A stretch of DNA of 64,000 nucleotides from Flavobacterium sp. 140616W15 (GCF_003668995.1 NZ_CP033068.1:4030001-4094000), one strand, 5' to 3'. Positions 1-8,582 are shown, counted from the stretch's first letter. Program-made: numbers and translations. The notes: generated from the letters alone by a model not told the origin.

Positions 1-1
1 T

Positions 2-565
2 TTATTAAATCTACCGCCAGCTCCGCCAGAACCAAAAACAAAAGAAGACTCAATCGTTTTGTTTTTCAAAATTCCATTAGAAAAAACAAAGATATTATTT
101 CCTTTTTCAACATACGATTCGGTTTATGTTGTAACGCCAAAATACTACGAAGATAAAGAACCACGAAACTACTTAAAATCAAAATTTCATGATTCTAAAA
201 CTTTAGTTACTGAAGAACAAATGAATAAAATTTCAGATATTCTCTTTAACTATTACCTAATAAAATATGATAACATAACTATTCGAAATTATAAAATAAC
301 AGGTTGCAGCGGTATAGAGGATACTTATCCTAAGATCATTTTGCTATTTATAAAAAACGGTAAAAACAAAGACTACATCGCATTTCCTAGCCAGATATTT
401 CGAAGAACGAGTTTTACTAATAAAGAATTAGAAGGTTTAGATCTTTGTGCTGAAAAAGAAAGAATGATAATGGAAATGTTTGGCGTAAGTCTGGAAGAAC
501 CAAGTAGCGATGCAGTATTAGAAGACGAACCTGGCGTATTGCGTGATGAGCATAAAGAAAACTAA
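2..565 (+). CDS. hypothetical protein, 5'-truncated by window edge
   Basis: The frame is open from base 2 to the TAA at 563-565, so only the C-terminal part is seen (about 187 residues). A TTG at 59 could be a start, but the frame continues upstream through a Pro/Lys-rich linker (LPPAPPEPKTKED), which suggests a longer protein. The C-terminus is acidic. I recognise no family. It converges on the repressor gene with a shared terminator between them, so it is probably the chromosomal gene flanking the tail element. Not assigned a function. Confidence 0.55.
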   Translation, partial: LLNLPPAPPEPKTKEDSIVLFFKIPLEKTKILFPFSTYDSVYVVTPKYYEDKEPRNYLKSKFHDSKTLVTEEQMNKISDILFNYYLIKYDNITIRNYKITGCSGIEDTYPKIILLFIKNGKNKDYIAFPSQIFRRTSFTNKELEGLDLCAEKERMIMEMFGVSLEEPSSDAVLEDEPGVLRDEHKEN

Positions 566-626
566 TTTCTCTTTTATAATACACGAAGTATCAAATCATA
601 ATAAACTAAAAATGTATAATAAATAA

Positions 627-657
627 AAAACTGCAACATAACGTTGCAGTTTTTTTG
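627..657. terminator. bidirectional intrinsic terminator
   Basis: A 7-bp stem, CTGCAAC (631-637) and GTTGCAG (643-649), has a 5-nt loop, with an A-run before and a T-run after. It lies between two convergent genes and can serve both. Confidence 0.8.
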
Positions 658-663
658 GTTTAT

Positions 664-1476
664 CTAGTTTAGCTTCTTTTTCAAAGTCTCTTCCATTTCA
701 TAGAATTTACTTTCGAGATCATGAATTTTTTCATAAATATTGATTGGATCTGGCATTTGTTTAGAGGCATACATACTAGCGTACCAAACTTCCAGAATAT
801 CTTCAGCATAAATAGAGTACATGGGGTAATTACCGTCTCTGTTATCTGATTTAAGAATTAATTTTCCACTTTCCCTAATTCTGTTTAAAACCCTTTTAAC
901 CACTACTCCATCATTCTTACTGATAATCACATAAATTCTTCCATCTAATATATCATCAAAATTATCAACATATTTTCCAAAAAGATAATCGCCGTCATGG
1001 ATAGTTGTAGACATCGAATTCCCTTTTATTTCAAAACATCTGTAAGTTCCGTTCTTTAACATTGGCATACTAAATGACGGAAGACTTTCCATATATTCCG
1101 GATCTGAATAGCCGTCTAAATAGCCTGCTCTTGCTTTTACACCAACAAAATTAATATTTTCCTCACCCTCTTCATTTACGGTTATAATCTTCGGTAAATT
1201 TAAACCAACTTCACTATTTATTTTATTAGCAAAAATTTCATCACTATTTCCAAAAAAATAGTCTGGGTTTACATTACAGTGCGTGATGATGCTTTGAAGC
1301 AAATCAAAACCAGGTTTTGTCCTTTTTCTTTCTCCGTCAGATTGCAATCTTCCAATAGTTATACTATCAATTGTAGTGCTGGTTACTCCTATTAACTTCG
1401 CAAATGAGTTATTATTTAACTTCATCTCATCTATAATACGTTTTATCTTAGTATGTATTTCCATCTTGTATTGCAT
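664..1476 (-). CDS. S24/LexA-type phage repressor with HTH domain
   Basis: This is probably the master repressor of the tail element. Residues about 6-75 form an XRE-like helix-turn-helix. The C-terminal half is an S24 self-cleaving peptidase domain: an Ala-Gly cleavage pair (A117-G118, in KARAGYLDG), the nucleophile Ser154 in KGNSMS, and the general base Lys194 in VVVKRVL. Such proteins repress prophage-type operons until DNA damage triggers self-cleavage; that trigger is known for the family and inferred here. A second in-frame ATG at 1464 (MEIHTK) is an alternative start. The gene is divergent from the tail operon, and repeated ATATGTTGCA half-sites lie before both promoters. The C-terminal 30 residues form a short coiled coil. 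Confidence 0.85.
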   Translation of the reverse strand: MQYKMEIHTKIKRIIDEMKLNNNSFAKLIGVTSTTIDSITIGRLQSDGERKRTKPGFDLLQSIITHCNVNPDYFFGNSDEIFANKINSEVGLNLPKIITVNEEGEENINFVGVKARAGYLDGYSDPEYMESLPSFSMPMLKNGTYRCFEIKGNSMSTTIHDGDYLFGKYVDNFDDILDGRIYVIISKNDGVVVKRVLNRIRESGKLILKSDNRDGNYPMYSIYAEDILEVWYASMYASKQMPDPINIYEKIHDLESKFYEMEETLKKKLN

Positions 1477-1511
1477 TTGTTTTTATCATGTAATATGTTT
1501 TAACCAATCTT

Positions 1512-1539
1512 ACATATTCAACTATATGTTGCAAAATTA
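1512..1539 (-). promoter_or_regulatory. repressor promoter with operator-like inverted repeat
   Basis: Read leftward, TAATTTTG (1539-1532) fits the Bacteroidota -7 consensus TAnnTTTG and gives a leader of about 50-65 nt to the repressor start. The inverted repeat ACATAT (1512-1517)/ATATGT (1524-1529) overlaps the predicted transcription start, where autorepression would act. The half-site ATATGTTGCA (1524-1533) recurs exactly at 1693-1702 before the divergent gene. Operator function is inferred. Confidence 0.5.
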
Positions 1540-1663
1540 AAAAATATATAATAAATAATAGCATTCTTTAGTGTTTTTTTTACGTAACATCTGAATTTAA
1601 AGACATTTAAAGCCTTTTTCCTACTGTATTACTCTAATATACAATCCAAATAATTAAATCATA

Positions 1664-1729
1664 TTACTGAAATTACTGCATTTTTCATCGTAATATGTTG
1701 CACAAATCAAAACATATGTTGTATATTTG
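1664..1729 (+). promoter_or_regulatory. tail-element promoter A: direct repeat plus TAnnTTTG
   Basis: The direct repeat TTACTGAAATTACTG (1664-1678) is followed by TTG (1698-1700) and a perfect -7 element TATATTTG (1722-1729). The same layout occurs at about 2.6, 8.6 and 10.2 kb. The -7 element overlaps a possible TTG start at 1727, so the downstream ATG at 1748 is the better start for the next gene. Confidence 0.65.
1693..1720. promoter_or_regulatory. putative repressor operator of the rightward operon
   Basis: ATATGTTGCA (1693-1702) and the perfect palindrome AACATATGTT (1711-1720) lie between the -33 and -7 elements of promoter A, so a bound repressor would block it. The half-site matches the one in the repressor's own promoter region. 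Binding is inferred. Confidence 0.45.
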
Positions 1730-1747
1730 TCAAAAATAATCCACCAT

Positions 1748-2323
1748 ATGATTTTAAAAGATTTTTATACCGAAAAAAAGAACGCAATCGAAATGGAGTT
1801 CACTTCTAATGCGCCAACAGTTCAACTTTATACTGATACTATCTTTAAAGATTCTATTGAAACACCGGTAGTAATGTTTAAGTATGATATCGTAAACTGG
1901 GAAACATCTTCTGAAAAAAACTACAAAGCTGATGTATCATTTTGCCTGTATATTATATTACCTGTAGAAACTATTTCTTCAACAAGTTATGCAAATGCAT
2001 TCGATATTGCTCAACGAATAGACAAAGCCATATTATCTAAAAACAATAGTAATGCTGATATAGACACCAATTCAACATTTAAAATAAGGGAAAAACAATG
2101 TACAAACGAGCACACTTACTGGAATAAAAATGATTATTTTATTTGGGAAATCACTTATAAAACAACATTAATAGAAAATATATTAAAAAAGAAATACATT
2201 CTTTTCAATAATGGTTTAAGTAATGAAGAACTAGAAGAGTTAGGATATAACTTAACTACTGGAGTAATAGAAATAAATCCAAATCAGGTTAAAGGAGATA
2301 TCGATTTGAAAACTAGTACTTAA
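1748..2323 (+). CDS. tail-element protein, possible tail terminator
   Basis: The 191-residue product is the first gene of the rightward operon. The start is set at ATG 1748 (MILKDFY) because the promoter -7 element overlaps an earlier TTG at 1727. A segment with VMFKYDIVNWE, an alternating strand (DVSFCLYIILPV) and helix AFDIAQRIDKAIL resembles the alpha/beta layout of tail-terminator or tail-completion proteins, which cap the tube and sheath. This fits its place before the sheath gene, but the resemblance is by layout only. No signal peptide or membrane segment is seen. Alternatively it is a neck-type or element-specific protein of unknown role. Confidence 0.6.
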   Translation: MILKDFYTEKKNAIEMEFTSNAPTVQLYTDTIFKDSIETPVVMFKYDIVNWETSSEKNYKADVSFCLYIILPVETISSTSYANAFDIAQRIDKAILSKNNSNADIDTNSTFKIREKQCTNEHTYWNKNDYFIWEITYKTTLIENILKKKYILFNNGLSNEELEELGYNLTTGVIEINPNQVKGDIDLKTST

Positions 2324-2436
2324 TTTGAGCAGGCTACAAACTTAACAGTTGGTATTCACAAATAATTAAATAGAAAAAAACTAAACCACATCCCCACAAA
2401 TCTTAACTAAACTGTACCCTATTTAAACCTAAAAGC

Positions 2437-2616
2437 ATGAGAAGAAGCAAAACACTATTAGAAAAAAGAAGAGATTATGTTATCAGCTATCTAAATAGAA
2501 ATCAAGCTAAACAGATGAAAGTTGTGGTTTCAGAACTTTCTGACACATTATTCCTGACAGAGCGCACAATTTACACTATTATAAATGAAGGTCTCTCTAC
2601 AGCAACCAAAGCTTAA
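2437..2616 (+). CDS. small HTH-like protein, candidate activator (59 aa)
   Basis: The 59-residue ORF begins MRRSKTLLEKRRDYVISYL and has a C-terminal helix-turn-helix-like stretch (SELSDTLFLTERTIYTIINEG). It is basic and has no membrane segment. It follows the 1748-2323 gene and ends two bases before the direct repeat of promoter B. I infer a small DNA-binding protein. Because it is made from repressor-controlled promoter A and sits beside the repeat shared by four promoters, it is a candidate late activator. It could instead be a tail-assembly factor. Confidence 0.6.
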   Translation: MRRSKTLLEKRRDYVISYLNRNQAKQMKVVVSELSDTLFLTERTIYTIINEGLSTATKA

Positions 2617-2617
2617 A

Positions 2618-2682
2618 CCACTGAAACTACTGGTTTTGACTATCAAAATAATTGGAAAAAGCAACCTTGAGCCTTAAATTTG
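2618..2682 (+). promoter_or_regulatory. tail-element promoter B (before the sheath gene)
   Basis: Direct repeat CCACTGAAACTACTG (2618-2632), TTG (2652-2654), and -7 TAAATTTG (2675-2682). The repeat-to-TTG offset of 34 nt and repeat-to--7 offset of 57 nt match promoter D exactly. The predicted start near 2688 gives a leader of about 230 nt before the sheath ATG; I see no other gene in 2683-2916. Confidence 0.7.
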
Positions 2683-2916
2683 TACTCGATATCAAAAGCA
2701 AATTAATCTCTTTGCCAAGAGGAAAATTCAATTAAAAAAAACCGTTTTTACCAAACTGTCTAAAAACACCAATTCTGCTTTTTGGATTCTAGTTTACAAA
2801 TACCTTTTTACAACATTAAATAATTAATAATAACAATTTTAGCAACTTGTTACAGCCCTTCTTTTGCTCTTTTTTGAGTGAAAAACAAATTTTAAACAAT
2901 TAAAACAATTTATATT

Positions 2917-4092
2917 ATGAGTACATTAAACGATGTAGTGATTAACAAACTATCAGGCGGATTAGGAAGAAGAAATCCAGAGCAGGACATGGTTTCAGGA
3001 TTACTTTTTGATGAACCTTCTTCATTTCCAGATGAATTAAAATTAAAACTAGAATCCGACACAGTAAAACGTTTAGCTTCATTAGAAGATGCTGAAGCCA
3101 TTGGAATTACAGCAGCATATGATATAGAAGGACAATCTGCTTACTATCAGATTCAGCAATTTTTCAGAATGAATCCTTCTGGTGATTTGTACATTATGAA
3201 AACAGCAGCCACTTCTTATGAAGACATTGCCGCAAAAGCAATGGACATGCAGGAAAAAGCAAACGGAAACATTCGTCAATTAGCAATTATTTACTCTGGA
3301 CCAACCACGTTTACACAAACTCAAGCCGCGGTTTTAGCGGCACAAAGCCAAGCTGATCTTGCTTATACTGACTATATGCCTTTTGAAGTCATTCTGGAAG
3401 GGAAAGGATTTACTGTTGACGCAACTTCTTTAGCTGGATCAGATGCAGAAAACGTATCTGTTGTAATTGCTATGGATGTAGAAAAAGCAAATAAATATAA
3501 AAACTCTGCTGCAGTTGGTTTAGTATTAGGCGCAATTTCTAAAGCAAAAGTATCTGAAAACATTGCCTGGATCGAAAAATTCAATCTTACTGGTGAAGGC
3601 TTTTCAAAAGCTGGTTTTATAGGAGGAAAAGAAATTAAGACTCTTGGAACTTTAAATGATTTAAACGAAAAAAGATTCATTTTCGCAAAAACACATACTG
3701 GCTTACCAGGTCTTTATTTTAATGACAGTCACACTTGTACTGCAGGTATATCTGACTTTGCTTATGTAGAAAACAACCGTACTATTAATAAAGCAACACG
3801 TTTATTGCGTACCGCTTTATTACCAAAATTAGCTTCTCCGGTTTTAGTAGATATTGACGGCAAATTACCACAATCGGTTTCAAAAAACTTCGAAGGTTTA
3901 TGCAGAAGTGCTTTAGAAGGAATGGTTGCAAATCAAGAAGTTTCTGATTTTGATGTGTATGTAGATCCTAAACAAAACATTTTAGCAACGTCTGAATTAA
4001 AAGTGAAAGCAGAAATTACTCCAATTGGAACTGCACGCAAAATTATCGTCGATTTAGGATTCAAAAATCCATTCGGAATCGATAAAGCATAA
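2917..4092 (+). CDS. contractile tail sheath protein (DUF2586-like)
   Basis: The 391-residue protein matches in length and feel the DUF2586/Mu-gp39-type sheath subunits that polymerise around the tail tube and contract to drive it into a target envelope. It has an N-terminal linker arm rich in Gly/Arg, a central variable alpha/beta part, and a conserved C-terminal core (NNRTINKATRLLRTALLPKL, VDIDGKLP, and a final strand IIVDLGFKNPFG) that would form sheath-sheath contacts. It is followed by the tube gene, the standard order in contractile tails. Expression is probably from promoter B. Family membership was judged by eye, without a profile search. Confidence 0.85.
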   Translation: MSTLNDVVINKLSGGLGRRNPEQDMVSGLLFDEPSSFPDELKLKLESDTVKRLASLEDAEAIGITAAYDIEGQSAYYQIQQFFRMNPSGDLYIMKTAATSYEDIAAKAMDMQEKANGNIRQLAIIYSGPTTFTQTQAAVLAAQSQADLAYTDYMPFEVILEGKGFTVDATSLAGSDAENVSVVIAMDVEKANKYKNSAAVGLVLGAISKAKVSENIAWIEKFNLTGEGFSKAGFIGGKEIKTLGTLNDLNEKRFIFAKTHTGLPGLYFNDSHTCTAGISDFAYVENNRTINKATRLLRTALLPKLASPVLVDIDGKLPQSVSKNFEGLCRSALEGMVANQEVSDFDVYVDPKQNILATSELKVKAEITPIGTARKIIVDLGFKNPFGIDKA

Positions 4093-4218
4093 TTCTTTAT
4101 CATTTAAAAACAATAAAATTCACAAATAATATTGCCTTAATTCAATTGTGATAAAACAAATGAAGAAAAGTAATAACCCGAACCTTATCGGAATTATCAA
4201 AAAAAAATCAAGATACAT

Positions 4219-4644
4219 ATGAATAAATTACCATTAATTAACGGACAACAACACAGCTGGTCATCAATTGAAGTAAGTATTGCAGGTAACATTGTTACTG
4301 GAATTACAGCTGTAAACTATAGCGACTCAGTATCTAAAGAAAACCATTACGGAGCTGGAGATATGCCAGTACACAGAGGTAGAGGAAAATATGAGGCGAA
4401 AGCTTCAATCACTTTATACAACTACGAAGTAGAAGCTATTTTAGCAGCTTTACCTAAAGGACAAAGATTACAAGATATTAACCCTTTTAGTATCATTGTA
4501 AGCTACCTCGACGATAGTAACGAAGTAATTACACATACGGTAAGAAACTGTGAGTTTAACTCAAACAGCAGAGGAATTAGCCAAGGAGATACAAAAATTG
4601 CAGTTTCTTTTGACTTAATCTGTTCTCATGTTGAGTGGAATTAA
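4219..4644 (+). CDS. tail tube protein
   Basis: The 141-residue protein follows the sheath gene by 126 nt and has the all-beta character of tube subunits that stack as hexameric rings inside the sheath. Visible segments are SIEVSIAGNIVTGITAVNYS near the start, GRGKYEAKASITLYNYEV in the middle, and a C-terminal strand ISQGDTKIAVSFDLICSHVEW, resembling FIM/DUF2597-like tubes. A terminator lies about 180 nt downstream, so sheath and tube form one transcription unit, as expected for the most abundant parts. Confidence 0.8.
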   Translation: MNKLPLINGQQHSWSSIEVSIAGNIVTGITAVNYSDSVSKENHYGAGDMPVHRGRGKYEAKASITLYNYEVEAILAALPKGQRLQDINPFSIIVSYLDDSNEVITHTVRNCEFNSNSRGISQGDTKIAVSFDLICSHVEWN

Positions 4645-4824
4645 TCACCTGGATAAATTCCTAAAATTATAATACCCTCTTCCCTATTTCTAAAACCGAC
4701 TAAAAGGAGAAACCCAATATTAAATGCGTTACGCAAAAAAGAAGTTCAAAAGAAACATGATTTTTGTAAGCAAACTATTCTACTTGCTCTTTATTAGTCC
4801 GTTTTAGACAGGAAATCTTCCTCA

Positions 4825-4882
4825 AGAGGCTGCTTCGAGCTTATTTAACTTCAAAACAATAACTCAGGCGGCCTCTTTTTTT
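4825..4882 (+). terminator. intrinsic terminator after sheath-tube unit
   Basis: AGAGGCTGC (4825-4833) pairs with GCGGCCTCT (4868-4876, one G-U pair), followed by a T-run to 4882. The long loop holds a small inner hairpin GCT-TCG-AGC (4832-4840). The rest of 4645-5065 holds no gene I can support. Confidence 0.75.
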
Positions 4883-5065
4883 AAAATACAGTCATTACCC
4901 CCAATGACACTATAAAAAAGCATCTCCGCCCTTTATTATCATAAATATGGCTTTTATCATTCCTCTTGTTCTACTGTATTAATAACAACAGTTGTAAACA
5001 ATCAAGAAATATCATTAAATCAGACATCAATTACCCAATCATAAAAACAAACAACCACTTTCTAA

Positions 5066-5410
5066 ATGGAAAAAACAATCTCAAAAGCTGTCGATGTGCT
5101 TGACGGAAATATTACCCAAGCTCAATTAAACCAATGGAAATACAAGCATAAAAAAATAGTTAAACTCACCATTGCTGATGATGACGAAACGACTCTATTT
5201 GCTTATTTCAAAAAGCCAGATATCAGCATTCGTTCTGCTGTATTACAAGCCTCAAAAATGGACGAATTTAAAGCTCTCGAAGTATTATTCAAAAACTGCT
5301 ATCTAGGTGGTGATGGAAAAATAGAACAAGAAGACGATTTACGCCTCAATATTACCACAGCATTTTCAGATCATATCCAACCAAAACCCGTTAAAGTAGA
5401 AATACTATAG
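5066..5410 (+). CDS. tail assembly chaperone-like protein
   Basis: The 114-residue protein sits between the tube gene and the tape-measure-position gene, where contractile-tail clusters carry an assembly chaperone. Its sequence fits: a short conserved middle (FAYFKKPDISIRSAVLQASK), then FKALEVLFKNCYLGGDGKI, and an acidic stretch. Chaperones of this kind coat the tape measure while the tube polymerises. Many relatives make a longer form by -1 frameshifting; I see no obvious slippery heptamer and overlapping frame here, so only one form is predicted. No promoter with the shared repeat is seen upstream. Confidence 0.7.
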   Translation: MEKTISKAVDVLDGNITQAQLNQWKYKHKKIVKLTIADDDETTLFAYFKKPDISIRSAVLQASKMDEFKALEVLFKNCYLGGDGKIEQEDDLRLNITTAFSDHIQPKPVKVEIL

Positions 5411-5449
5411 CAACCACCTTTTTTGCCCTACCCATAAAATACTATCCTG

Positions 5450-7738
5450 ATGATTATTAAAAACCATACTATAGAACTAAAAGACACCAGTGCTTCTGAA
5501 ATGGCTCGGTTTAGGCAAATTATCCTGGGCATTTGGCGTCAGCAAATAGAAGACGATAAGAATTCTAATGAATGGGAAAAACTTCTTAAAGATCATTATG
5601 CAACAGCCAAAGAACTTGATGCTAAATATGCAAAAAATTCTAAAAAACCAGACGAAATCACATTAAAAGGTGATCGTTATATACTAAATAATGAGAATCA
5701 TTATCAATATACAAATGCAAGTGCTTTAGAGGAAGTAGTTGTAACGGCATCAATATCACCCTTAGTATCTATATTACTGTGGATTAAGAAAAATATTGGT
5801 AATAAAACGCAAAAATTGCAACTGGATTCTTTTCCTAAAAATGCTCCTCTAAATTTTAAAGGAACTATTAAGGGATATTCTATTAGTTGTAATCGTCAAA
5901 TCTTAGAAGCTATTGTTGATTTGAAAAATATTGAATTTAAAGTATCTTTTCTCGTAAAGATTTTCTTTCTTTTAAATATTTTCGATCTTAAAAAAAACCT
6001 CGCACTTAGATTTGAAACTGATAGTTATGAGGGACTAGAATATTTGGCTCAATTTATTGGCTATGATATAGAAGCCTTTAAAGCAACAATTATCCAACAG
6101 TATAAAAAAGCAATTACCGAGGCAGGAAGCGACAAAGACAAATTAGATATTATCTATGAAGATATACCTGATTTTATTTTAGCATCTCTTAAAACAAGCA
6201 AACAGCTCTATCGAGATCTTGATATTCTTTTAGATCAAAATATTTTTGATCTGGGAGGACGTAATGAAGATCAAGGAATTCTAAACATCTTAAAGGCTTT
6301 AAACAAACAAGATGGTAAAAAACTTTATAAATGGTTAGAACAAAGACCTAAAAAAGTTTTACAAATATATGATTCAGGTAAAAGTATTAGAAACGAGTTT
6401 TTAAAGTTAATTCATCAACTGGCGATAACTTATGGCAAACAATCTTTTGCAGAAATTAATAAAGCCTACGTCAGTTCTAAAGATTCTTTTATTTTTAAAG
6501 ACATCTTTTTAAACACCATAAGATTAGAAACAGGTCTAATAAATGTAAAATCTGTCGACGGATTAAACTGGGATAAATTCTGGTCTGATTTCAAAGCATC
6601 TTTTAATTTTTTAGATCCAAAAATAGGATCAGATTCGATAAAAATGCTAACGATGCCTATCCATTATGGTAATCCGATGCATTTGGCTTCACTAACTACA
6701 GCAGGACAGAAAACTGGAGAATTCATTGAAAAAACAGAAACCATTTTAATGCTATTGCACCTTTCTGAGCAAGAAAAAAACAAGCAGTTTTGGGAATTAG
6801 TAAGTCTTACCACCTCAATTCTGGGAATCGCATCTGCTTTAAGAGTAATTGCAGTCGGAGGAAGTAAGCTAGCAGTGACTCTGGCTTATATTGAGGTTGC
6901 AAAAGAAACTGTCGAAATAACGATGCTCAATGACGATGCAAAACAAATATTAATACAAAATGATTTAGGATGGTTGGTAGACAATTGGACAAAAATAAGT
7001 ATTGCTGTTGATATTACCACTTTTGGATTAGAAGGACTAATTAATTTAGTTAAAAAAGGCAGAAAAGGAGCAAAAGCACTTAAAGATGCCGGATACACCG
7101 ATGAAGCTTTAAAGTTAGAAGAGAAAATTGAGGATGCTGAAAAAATAATAAATGAATTTCAAAGACTAGAAACAAAGCTTGCGAAAATTTCAAGTAAAAT
7201 TGATGATCTTACCGGGAATTTTCCAAAAGTAAAAGAGATTGAAGATGAAATTAGAGTTTTAGAAGAAGAATTTGGAATGTTTTTTGACGCCAATGGTGAA
7301 GCAATTCTTGAAAAGTTTGGTGGTATTAAAAAGGCTAGTTTAAAAATTGAACGTATGCAAGTTATCCAAGCAAAGCGACAGATTTTGAAAAATGGTGGAA
7401 AAGCCAGTGATTTAATACTAACACACAACCATTTTGGCAATTCAGCATTGAGCCCATCAGACATACTCATAGCTATAGAACATAATTTAAAAGAAATTCG
7501 TGCTGTAGGTAGTACTGGAGTAGATTACAGTTTAAAAAGAAGAAAGGCTTATCCTGTAGATAGAGATTATTTCAAAATTATTGAAAAAGTAAATGCTAAA
7601 ATGCAATCAAAATACCCAAAATTACATCCAACAAAGTATACAACTGGTGGCGGTGACATCGAAACGGCACAGTTTTATGCTGAAACCTTATTAGAAAAGT
7701 TTGGAGATTATATAGAATATACTAAATTCACAAAATAA
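5450..7738 (+). CDS. tape-measure-position protein with C-terminal JAMM-like toxin domain
   Basis: The 762-residue protein sits where the tape measure is expected, after the chaperone. The N-terminal 500 residues are largely helical and charged, with EVVVTAS near residue 95 and hydrophobic segments near 166-180, 447-482 and 520-540, suitable for membrane passage after ejection. Residues about 560-620 form a coiled coil. The last 110 residues look like a separate module: LTHNHFGNSALSPSD gives H659-x-H661 and D671, the metal-ligand layout of JAMM/RadC-like domains with a spacer one residue shorter than usual, followed by NLKEIRAVG. A small acidic gene starts 10 nt downstream. I infer a toxin carried in the tube lumen; the enzymatic activity is unknown. 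Confidence 0.6.
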   Translation: MIIKNHTIELKDTSASEMARFRQIILGIWRQQIEDDKNSNEWEKLLKDHYATAKELDAKYAKNSKKPDEITLKGDRYILNNENHYQYTNASALEEVVVTASISPLVSILLWIKKNIGNKTQKLQLDSFPKNAPLNFKGTIKGYSISCNRQILEAIVDLKNIEFKVSFLVKIFFLLNIFDLKKNLALRFETDSYEGLEYLAQFIGYDIEAFKATIIQQYKKAITEAGSDKDKLDIIYEDIPDFILASLKTSKQLYRDLDILLDQNIFDLGGRNEDQGILNILKALNKQDGKKLYKWLEQRPKKVLQIYDSGKSIRNEFLKLIHQLAITYGKQSFAEINKAYVSSKDSFIFKDIFLNTIRLETGLINVKSVDGLNWDKFWSDFKASFNFLDPKIGSDSIKMLTMPIHYGNPMHLASLTTAGQKTGEFIEKTETILMLLHLSEQEKNKQFWELVSLTTSILGIASALRVIAVGGSKLAVTLAYIEVAKETVEITMLNDDAKQILIQNDLGWLVDNWTKISIAVDITTFGLEGLINLVKKGRKGAKALKDAGYTDEALKLEEKIEDAEKIINEFQRLETKLAKISSKIDDLTGNFPKVKEIEDEIRVLEEEFGMFFDANGEAILEKFGGIKKASLKIERMQVIQAKRQILKNGGKASDLILTHNHFGNSALSPSDILIAIEHNLKEIRAVGSTGVDYSLKRRKAYPVDRDYFKIIEKVNAKMQSKYPKLHPTKYTTGGGDIETAQFYAETLLEKFGDYIEYTKFTK

Positions 7739-7748
7739 ATAAGTAATT

Positions 7749-8363
7749 ATGAATAACTTACCAAAACTAGATTTTTTATATTTTAATCTAGAGCATACAG
7801 AAGAAAATTATCTGAGTAGAAAAGAACTATATTACGATAAAGTTGATTGGGATGAAAGATATTTTGAAGATTATGCAAAAACCTGCTCTTTTGAAGAATT
7901 GGTATATCTAATGATTTATATATACAAAGATAAATATGCTAGAGATAAATTTGAATCTATTATTTCCTTAGATTCAAAAGATCAGATTTTACAATCTTAC
8001 ACCAATAAAAAAGGAAGAATTATTACAGAAACAAAATATAACTCTTATAATTTTTCCAGAACAGAAGTTATCGGTATGATTTCCCAATATCATAGTGAAC
8101 AATATTCGGATGAGGAAATTATTGAGAAATATTGGAAGAGTGAATATTATATGCAAAATCTTTTCCTGGAGTTTAATCAAGAGGTTCCAATTCATATTAT
8201 CGACAAAGCTTTAGAAGGAAAAGAATATACCAAAACTAAAAAGGATGATATATTGCTTTATGAAGTGGAAGATAGTCCAATAGCTTCGTTAGAAATTACT
8301 AAAAACAGCATAAAACTGAATATCAATGAAGATAAAGTAATCTTATACGTATCGATTTGGTAG
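7749..8363 (+). CDS. putative immunity protein for the tape-measure toxin
   Basis: The 204-residue soluble protein is rich in Asp, Glu and Tyr, has no signal peptide, and starts 10 nt after the toxin-domain gene. This is the usual arrangement and character of polymorphic-toxin immunity proteins. I recognise no named family. It would protect producing siblings from the JAMM-like domain. The reading frame continues for 30 codons past its TAG (8361-8363) to a TAA at 8454-8456, suggesting a lost C-terminal part or a recombined cassette end. The immunity role is inferred from position and composition. Confidence 0.5.
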   Translation: MNNLPKLDFLYFNLEHTEENYLSRKELYYDKVDWDERYFEDYAKTCSFEELVYLMIYIYKDKYARDKFESIISLDSKDQILQSYTNKKGRIITETKYNSYNFSRTEVIGMISQYHSEQYSDEEIIEKYWKSEYYMQNLFLEFNQEVPIHIIDKALEGKEYTKTKKDDILLYEVEDSPIASLEITKNSIKLNINEDKVILYVSIW

Positions 8364-8456
8364 TTGGTTTTAAAGTTGTTCACAAGTAATCAAACATCTA
8401 ATTTTATTTGGGATCAGGAATTATTTGATGAAATAGAACGTTTATCAAAAGAATAA
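8364..8456 (+). pseudogene. in-frame coding remnant after immunity stop
   Basis: In the same frame as the preceding gene, the stretch after the TAG encodes a plausible protein end (FIWDQELFDEIERLSKE) before TAA. It has no start codon. It may be the former C-terminus of this protein, a fragment of another immunity gene, or an extension made by rare TAG readthrough. Confidence 0.35.
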
Positions 8457-8484
8457 AGATAAAGAATGAATTTATTTCATTTTA

Positions 8485-8528
8485 AAAACACCCGTTTTTC
8501 TACTTTGGAAAAACGGGTGTTTTTTTTG
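8485..8528 (+). terminator. strong intrinsic terminator
   Basis: AACACCCGTTTTTC (8487-8500) pairs perfectly with GAAAAACGGGTGTT (8508-8521) around a 7-nt loop and runs into T8. It closes the toxin-immunity unit. Confidence 0.9.
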
Positions 8529-8582
8529 CTATTTATCCAAATTAAAATCTACAAAACAAAACTAGAAAAACCTCAAAACCTT

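Noticed and set aside
4724..4807. 27-residue ORF (MRYAKKKFKRNMIFVSKLFY...) after the tube gene
   Set aside because: Short and lies just before a terminator, with no family features; possible leader or chance frame, so not listed as a gene.
4971..4981. CTACTGTATTA, also at 1621-1631
   Set aside because: It resembles half of the shared repeat, but no TAnnTTTG lies at the 57-nt offset; kept out of the promoter set.
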